From: Theobroma cacao
Taxonomy: Eukaryota; Streptophyta; Magnoliopsida; Malvales; Malvaceae
Reading direction: 5' to 3'
Assembly (NCBI RefSeq): GCF_000208745.1
Contig: NC_030850.1
Coordinates: forward strand, 15,906,498 to 15,970,497
Length of the DNA: 64,000 nucleotides
In this document: positions 57,098 through 64,000 of the stretch, in pieces
Numbering within the stretch: the first letter of the stretch is position 1
How the letters are laid out: every line of letters begins with the position of its first letter
Program-made: the position numbers and the translations under genes
The notes under the pieces: generated by a model
The model's input: the letters and a program-made list of their open reading frames with translations, nothing else
Database searches by the model: none
Told to the model about the DNA's origin: nothing

Positions 57098-57854
57098 CTC
57101 TCTTTCTCTCTCTAAAAACTTTCAACTAGTGAGAGAAAGTGTTGAACAAAGACTTTTTGAGGGTTTTAAGGTGTAGAAGTGGAAGAGCATGAAAAATCGT
57201 ATGAAAGAGTGGGCAAAAGCATGAAATTTGGAGCTAGAGAGAGAAAGTTATGGAAGTTGCAAAGCAAGCTTCCATGGAGGATGGAAGCAACGTGAGATGG
57301 AAGAAGAAGAAGGAGAATAAGCTACCGGAGAATGAAGAAGCTGCTGGAATAAAAAGATATTTATATCTCAAGCTTATCCATTCCACTTGAAATTACGAAA
57401 ATGCCCTTAGCACATTAACTTGTTCTCCTTCAATCCTTGGTGCAATCATTTTACTCTTGTTATACCAAGACAAGGTCCATAATAGTCTAAACATACTCAA
57501 ATCTGCGAAAACTTAAAAAATTTTGACCTGAGGTGCAAAATGACCATTTTGCCCCTATTGTGAAAATTATTGTCACTTTTAGTTTTCTTCGTGTTTTCAT
57601 CATTATACATAATTTATTCATTCCTTAGGCCTATTTAGACCTTAATAGCACCAAAAACCCTACTCGAAGGAACTCACCAAGAGAAATTATGAAATTACCC
57701 CTGGTCCGCATTATCGTGTCTACTTCTTGTTGCGTGTTTATAAAGGTCAAGATTTCACGAGTTCACTTCTAAATTACCCTTTACCCTCAGTAATCAACCT
57801 TAATTGGTATCCATAAACTTTATTAGCCACTATATCAAAATACAGGGTACTACA

Positions 57855-57868
57855 GTCTCCCCCATTTA
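57855..57868 (-). other. Polypurine tract of element B1
   Basis: On the minus strand AAATGGGGGAGAC directly precedes the LTR start TGTAGTACCC, next to the conserved AATTCGAGGACGAATT. Confidence 0.75.
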
Positions 57869-60800
57869 AAATGAATTCGTCCTCGAATTCAAATCGGAGT
57901 TGGGTGAACAACCAAAGTTCTAAAATTTTTCTATATCACTTTTATTGACCATTATTAATATAAGATCTCAATTTATACATCATATTAACTTCCAATCTTA
58001 TAAAAAACTCGATAATGTCATAGTATATAGTTATGTGCACCACTCTTGTTCGATCAAAACAATATCATTCTTTATCTTATGAAGAGGATTCAAATATGCT
58101 ATTAATTATGGTTACACCTCAGTCAAAACATCCTTAAATCATCAATCATGCATGTTTACCTAACCATCCATAATTCCTCTACCTTGATCTTTTATCAAAC
58201 CTTCCAACATTCTAGCATTTATTCCACCATTAACTATGGGTCTAAATGGTCAACCAACCTCTATTTCGTTTTACATACCTCCATACAAATTCCATTCAAT
58301 CATTTCATAATACATAAGGATCCAACACTCTTTATTTATTCATATATATTTAACATCACAGATGATTCAAATTCGGTAACCATTAGTAACCATATTCCCA
58401 AAAACAAAACTTCAGTACTTTCATGATCGAGTGCTTATTAGATAAATCTTAACTTATACCATAAGGCATTTCAATAAATCATGACATTTTGCATACCCCC
58501 TTATAATCTTAATCAATCTCTTTAATCAATAACTCAACCTTTCAAGGTTAAAGTTGCTCAAAATTTTCCTTTTAAAGTTCCTTTCCAAGTCTCATTTTGA
58601 TTACTAATTATTTCTACATTTTCGATGTCATAGCTAATTTGTTCGTCCTTAACCACCCACAACATATCTAACTTGATATTTCTCAAATTTACTCCAAACA
58701 TCAGATCTCATGGCCTCATTAGTTTATCAATTTGAAGATCAAATTAAACATTTGTCTCTCCTTAAGTGCACTTTAAAATTTAAGAATCATCTATTAAGGC
58801 ATTTTTGATATTAACCTCTTTTAGTCCCTTTTACCTTAGAAAATTAAATCCATAATGATTCATTTTGAATCATGAGCTTTATATCAATCAAGACAAATTT
58901 TACACTTTTAATTATACGAATCCAAATGCACACCTTTACGCATAAGCTATAAACTTTTCCCCACATCTTTATATCTCAAAACTATATATATTGAAGTTAT
59001 ACCAAAACTGATACATCATTTTTCATTGCCCCTTAGGATATTAAATTCATGTCATACTTCTCTATTTGTGTACTTCATAATAGCCTAACAATTTCTAGCT
59101 CACAATTAAGCTAGGTCATATACCAAGTCTCTCAGGCTATATCAAAACACCAAGTTTTATCATGATATAATAGAATTTGATGAACTCATACCAAAAGTAT
59201 AAACACTTACTTTTAAGCTAACAGAATTATAATCCACTTGTTCACTGCCAAAATCAGCGATAAATTATCTTAATCATTGTCTAGCACTATAACCATTGAT
59301 AGAATATCATCATCGAATCAAATTATAACTAACTCCACATGAGCTTTTATACCAATATGAAACATATATATCCATACAGATATATTTCCAAAAATTTTAA
59401 CTTCGAATAGCCTTAGGCATATCAAGCTCAATAAGCCATCTGTAAAACCAAAGTAACCAACAATCAAGTTTAGAATCATTTCTTCTCTTGGTTGGTTAGA
59501 TCATGCTCATCATTTATGGTGAATACACAAAGCTGATTTCAATATTCCATTCTCATACAAGAGTCAACCACTAATTGGCACCATCTCCAAACACCAAGTG
59601 TTTTATAAGTCGATTTTCTTAGTCAAAATTCATATTGTAGTATTCCATCTCTAGGTCATGTCTCATTACCAAATCTTTACTCGTATACGAGTACTTGAAT
59701 TCTCAAATCATCATCTCTTTTCTAAGTAGATTTCTAAAATTTCCATAGTGCATTTCTATTCCCTTACCAAGGGTAGTATCATTTAATCAAACCATGTCAC
59801 CTTCCTTTTCTAAACATTTGAAGCATAATTTAACCTTCCACTATCCCTATCAGGCATTTTGCCTTGATAGTTACTCAAAATAAATTGGAACTTGTGGGGA
59901 AGCACATTTCACAATTTATGCTTTGCGTCTACAATTATGTCGAGACCAGAACCTCATCAGGCCCACAAAACGGTAGGATAATCATTGCCTCAAACCAGTA
60001 TTTCCAAGTATACTTATGCTTGTATCATATGTTCATACTTATGTGACATGTCAATCACGAGCCCAACTTAACTGTATAGCCATTTGCTCTTTAAGCTTTA
60101 ATGTTTTCTCATTGTGAAAAGTCTTTCGAATTTATCTCATCAGGGTATTCATAAGGTGAATACATGTCCATATTTTATAGTTCAAGGCCTAAAGCATTGA
60201 ACACAACCTCATCATTGATGTTTTACACTATATTATATAATACAAAATATAATCTAATAACTATGACAATGGAATTCTAAAGTTCCACCTTTATCTACCA
60301 ATCATAGCTCCCTTTATGAGCACATACTTTACACTGCTTCATTGTTCACAAGCTACTCATGGCCATCCAAATTCGACCTCTTATAGCAAGTCAAGCTAAT
60401 ATATTCTCTTATGTTTTTCCATACATTTCCAAAATACTTAAACACTTCCTTTAATAGGGTTCCATTGAGAACTTAATCAATCAAAGGCTTATCTTCAAAG
60501 CCACTCATAACTTTAATCGTTCATTGTATGCCCGATAACACTTTAGCTCACTGACCCCACTGGACATTATTTTAAAATCTCCCAAGGTGTTTGTGTTCTT
60601 AGTTAGGATCATATCATCTAACTTAGTATAATTGCATTAATTATCCTTAAGCTCTTTATGCTCAGCATATCAACATTCATATTTCCCCCTCATTCATGTT
60701 ATTGACCTTGTTAAGGTATATGTGGCTTTTCAACCTTTCACAATACATTCCACATTTATGCCAGGGCATTCTCAATCTCATGTCAAGCTTATAGGCATGT

Positions 60801-62352
60801 AACCATAAATCAGGGTAAACTCTCCTATGGGATATCTCTTTCCATATGATGCCTAGGGATCACAAGATGTACAACTCCAAGTGTATGCCTACATATTGAT
60901 AACCTCCATATATTTTATGATCATGGAAACCACAATTTGCAAAACTAGCTTTCTATCACAAGTTTGCGATCGGAACATTAGTCTCCACATATGTCACTTT
61001 GGACATACTTCACTACTAACATTCATATACCGTTACCACAACATCAAGTGCAAATTGATTAAGCAATGATCTCCAAATTTACTCTTAGGTACACATATAT
61101 CAAATTGTACACCACTGAGTGTTAAGATCTTGACTTTACTCATCAATTCTTAACCAATTACATCCATAAGATAGACAATTCACTAAATTTTTGTATCTTG
61201 CTTTTGCAGTCATAAGATCAAAATTTCTTAATCTTAGGATGCAAAAGCTTCCTCTTAGAGCATATCCGAAAATCCACATATTTTAAGTCCCTTACCTTTG
61301 GAGAAGTCACATTCAAGACTAATCATTTACATCACAGATTGCATATTGAACCAAACATATTTTTAAATTAACCTTTAAAGCAATTCATATATCGATCTTC
61401 ATATAGAACTCCATATGGCACTTAGACTAAATTTGTCATTTCCATGTCATTTAATTTCAAACTGCTAAATCCACATCTAGTCCTTTAATCCTTTGGCTCC
61501 ACACTAAGCATAGCAAAATTCAAGCTCATCCTTAGAGTAGATCATTTACTAGCCTTTTACTTCATGAACATACATCAATTATAATAATCCGTGATTTTCA
61601 CCCTTGAGCTAATTCATACAATTATAACCATAAACCACAATAATTCAATTCAAGCCTTGGAATCTCTCAGTTACTTAATTAGAATCAAAACCAACTCCAT
61701 CTAGGCTACTACACACATATTCAGCACATATCCGCATATAAAATATTTGGGAAGTCCAACGCCATTTATATAGGGGCAGGGCAAGCTTAATCAACACAAT
61801 GCACTTGCCTCCGTGCACGTGGGAATCAGTTTACACCTCCCTTAATACTTAGATGTACAAGCTTCAAGTGAATCTCAATGATCATTATTCGTTTCGGTCA
61901 AAGTATGTCCCTTATTAACATTATCACACGTGCTCCTTTATATTGACCTCAAATACCAGCCATGGTCATCAAATTTCTTCCCATTGACAATTATGGGCTT
62001 AAGTTATAACTCCACTAAATGAATAAGTCATTATGGACCTATTAGTCCAGCTTTAATTTCTTTCATCTTTAATCGTAGGAATTTGTTATTACATTAGCCT
62101 TTCATTTAGGAGAATTTGCTTAAAATCTTTCCAACAACAGCTCGTGTCTTGGGTGGCATCTCAAACCCAAACAACGACATCACTTATGACCTTTGCATAA
62201 CATTAGCAAAAAGGTAGGTTACTAGAAATAGGAGTTTATATAGCCTTTTTTTTATGAATTGTGCTGCAATCACAAACCATAAACAAGACTATACATTAAG
62301 TCCGACAACTCCGCTGACTGACACGAGAATCCGTAGGACTCGAGTAAACCTA
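57869..62352 (-). other. Element B1 non-coding interior
   Basis: About 4.5 kb collinear with the B2 interior (for example GATCTCATGGCCTCAT at 58704 and 31269, and the PBS-proximal TCCGACAACTCCGCTGACTG at 62301 and 34722). No reading frame longer than about 92 codons and no retrotransposon motif on either strand. The middle block 60311-60867 has no counterpart in B2, which has a different 427-base block at that place. Confidence 0.75.
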
Positions 62353-62367
62353 GAGCTCTGATACCAC
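62353..62367 (-). other. Primer-binding site of element B1
   Basis: On the minus strand GTGGTATCAGAGCTC, containing the exact TGGTATCAGAGC initiator-Met complement, three bases (AAG) after the LTR end. Confidence 0.85.
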
Positions 62368-63625
62368 CTTTGTCATAGCCTAATTTCTCGGGCCATGATC
62401 GGAGCATGGGCTCAATTGGCATAGCCCACCAAGCCCAAGCAAGCCTATTATGTAATCTTACTTAACATCCCATCAACTATTCTCAAGTCACCTTTCATAA
62501 TTCCAACTTATAATCACTTTAATAATGGGCTATAGTAATCAAGAATTTTATTAATATAAACCCAAAATGATGTTAACATTTCAACTCATGGTGGCATTAA
62601 CAGTTAAAATATACATAATTCATCTAAGACACATATCTTAGTATTTTACATCACATGAACGTACTCATAAAACAAAATGACTCTTGACTTCCAGCGAAGT
62701 GACCACAGTGCAAATGGGGCTACTAAGATGCCATAGTACCTACCAAGAAAGTTAGCATATGTGTGCAACTCAATCTAGGTCCTAACTGCCTCCAAATCTG
62801 AAAACATGAATTTTAAAAATGTGAGTACGAAACTCAGTGAGTGAACATAAGAAAGGAACAAGCAATCAATGGGAAGAATTTGGAAATCATGATGCACTTG
62901 TTTCAAAAACAATGCAATTGATTTAATTTCTTACTAAAAACCCTTCATTTCAAACCTTGATTAATACCCTCATAGTGTTTCACAAACCCATGATCAATCC
63001 ATGAAGTTAAATGGGTGAAAAGTAGGTCAAAATCAAGCAAAGTAGCAAGCATGGCAGCAAGTTTCTCACTACAGCAAAGTTCATTCTCGCTGTAGAGAGA
63101 TTCGGATGGCCAAAAAAGAAAGTTTCCCGTTGTAGCGAGAAATAGTGGTTGTTTTCATGTGTTTTAGATTTGCTATTATATCTCCCGTTACAGAAGTCCA
63201 ATTGATCTAATTTTTAGACCATTAGAAAGATAAGAGGCAGGACTACAACTTTTATGTTTTCCACTTTTCCCAGTTCAGACGGTAAATAGGTCAAAATCTT
63301 TATCAAAGTGAAGGCACTGCATTAGAACTTGAGAGTTTCTCACTGCAGCGAGATTTATTTTCGCTACAGCGAGTTTTCTGTTGCCAAAACAGAATATTTC
63401 TCGCTGTAACGAGAAGCAGGGCACCTAAGTGAAAAAGGGGCCTCTTTTGCACTAAAAATCCATTTGGTGTTGTAATAAACTCAATTTGTAAGAAATGGGA
63501 CATTCTCAAGATTCATCATGCCAATTTCAACATGCAGTACTCAAAATTTTCCAAAGTTCAACATGCAAGATTCACATGTACAAGACCATATACCATACTC
63601 ATGAACTTTCTATAACACACATATC

Positions 63626-63658
<33 letters not shown>

Positions 63659-63875
63659 ACCCATCATCATCAGCTCATATGCACTCCCCACTAGCACATG
63701 GCTGGGTCAGCACGGCTTATGCGCACTCCTACTCGCACATAGCCGGGTCATCATAGGCGTATGCACACTCCTACTCTCACATAACTGGGTCATCATCAGC
63801 TTATACGCACTCCCATTCGCACATAGCCGGGTCATCATCGGCATATGCACACTTCTACTCGCACATAGTCGGGTC
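63659..63875 (+). repeat. 43-base tandem array in the B1 right LTR
   Basis: Five units matching 56396-56612, with CTCGCACATAGCC in place of CTTGCACATAGTC in several. Confidence 0.78.
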
Positions 63876-63904
63876 AATATCATTACACAACATTATTCAT
63901 CAAT

Positions 63905-63930
63905 GCACAACATTTATATATATGTATATA

Positions 63931-63981
<51 letters not shown>

Positions 63982-63985
63982 CAAC
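63905..63985. repeat. (TA)n tract
   Basis: TA dinucleotide run with a few TG interruptions at the window edge; the matching place in the left LTR precedes the assembly gap. Confidence 0.9.
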
Positions 63986-64000
63986 ATAATAGTAGTAGTG

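Larger units (their letters stand above)
55137..57854 (-). repeat. Element B1, left LTR (3' LTR)
   Basis: It runs from TGTCACAGCCCAATTT to CAGGGTACTACA on the plus strand, with a 417-base gap (56681-57097). Carries four or more CTCGCTGCAGCGAG-type palindromes (55826-56160), a 43-base tandem array (56396-56612) and TA tracts. Confidence 0.83.
55137..64000 (-). mobile_element. Element B1: non-autonomous gypsy-like LTR element (LARD-like), minus, continues off window
   Basis: Left LTR 55137-57854, interior 57855-62370 and the start of the right LTR from 62371. It is the same family as B2. The first 350 bases of the two LTRs are nearly identical, so the insertion is recent. PBS and PPT are canonical; the interior has no coding sequence. 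It is inserted in the protease of A3; the candidate left duplication is CATAT (55132-55136) and its partner is off-window. Confidence 0.83.
62371..64000 (-). repeat. Element B1, right LTR (5' LTR), truncated by the window
   Basis: Begins TGTCATAGCCTAATTT and parallels the left LTR to the window end, with the palindrome cluster (63061-63412), the 43-base array (63659-63875) and a TA tract (63905-63985). Confidence 0.83.

Noticed and set aside
56374..57129. Open frames across the B1 gap, and the similar 164-codon frame at 63495-63989
   Set aside because: The visible residues simply translate the 43-base tandem array and TA tract, which give open frames in several phases.

Overview
This is a nuclear genomic window from a flowering plant, almost certainly a eudicot. 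It is AT-rich, it carries the 3' part of a plant A-type cytochrome P450 (CYP82-like, two exons), and nearly everything else is LTR retrotransposon of plant clades: Ty1/copia SIRE-like elements and Ty3/gypsy Tekay/Del-like chromoviruses, primed from initiator-Met tRNA. The species cannot be named from the sequence. I see no tRNA, rRNA, CRISPR array or bacterial-type operon.

Layout. 1-3837: the only credible host gene, a P450 whose exon 1 is cut by the window start and whose 2.9-kb intron holds a candidate DNA transposon (1557-2679). 4001 to about 8300: a decayed minus-strand copia element (F) broken by a solo LTR (G, 4666-6102, TSD CAAAT). About 9084-9388: a CACTA-like terminus. 9405-50868: a deep nest. 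An old outer LTR is split by chromovirus C (12382-50771, TSD TTATA). C carries a solo copia LTR in its left LTR (A1), a second solo LTR in its integrase (H, 45616-47446), and a 24.6-kb copia element E in its protease (18178-42775, TSD GTAAC). E in turn holds solo LTR A2 (TSD CTTTG), itself split by solo LTR D1 (TSD ACTTA), and the gypsy-like element B2 (27584-40109), whose right LTR is split by solo LTR D2 (TSD TTTAT). 50869-51811: repeat debris. 51812 to the window end: a SIRE-like copia element (A3) with a palindromic 5' LTR and readable but broken gag and protease, interrupted at 55137 by B1, a second copy of the B family that runs off the right edge.

How it fits together. Matching LTR ends, target-site duplications, primer-binding sites and polypurine tracts let the insertion order be read: outer LTR, then C, then E, then A2 and B2, then D1 and D2 (five levels along the A2-D1 branch). 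All element coding regions show stops and frameshifts, so none seen here is autonomous. The B family looks non-autonomous by design: about 2.7-2.8 kb LTRs with PBS and PPT surround a 4.4-4.5 kb interior that has no retrotransposon coding sequence in either copy.

Most unusual points: the paired B-family non-coding interiors with a swapped middle block; a 0.6-kb inverted LTR palindrome at the start of A3; and LTRs packed with short palindromes (TCTCGCTGCAGCGAGA in B/D, TTAGTCGACTAA in A, GGATCGACCC/GGGTCGATCC pairs in C). Three assembly gaps (20179-20869, 35716-36616, 56681-57097) lie inside B/D-type LTRs.
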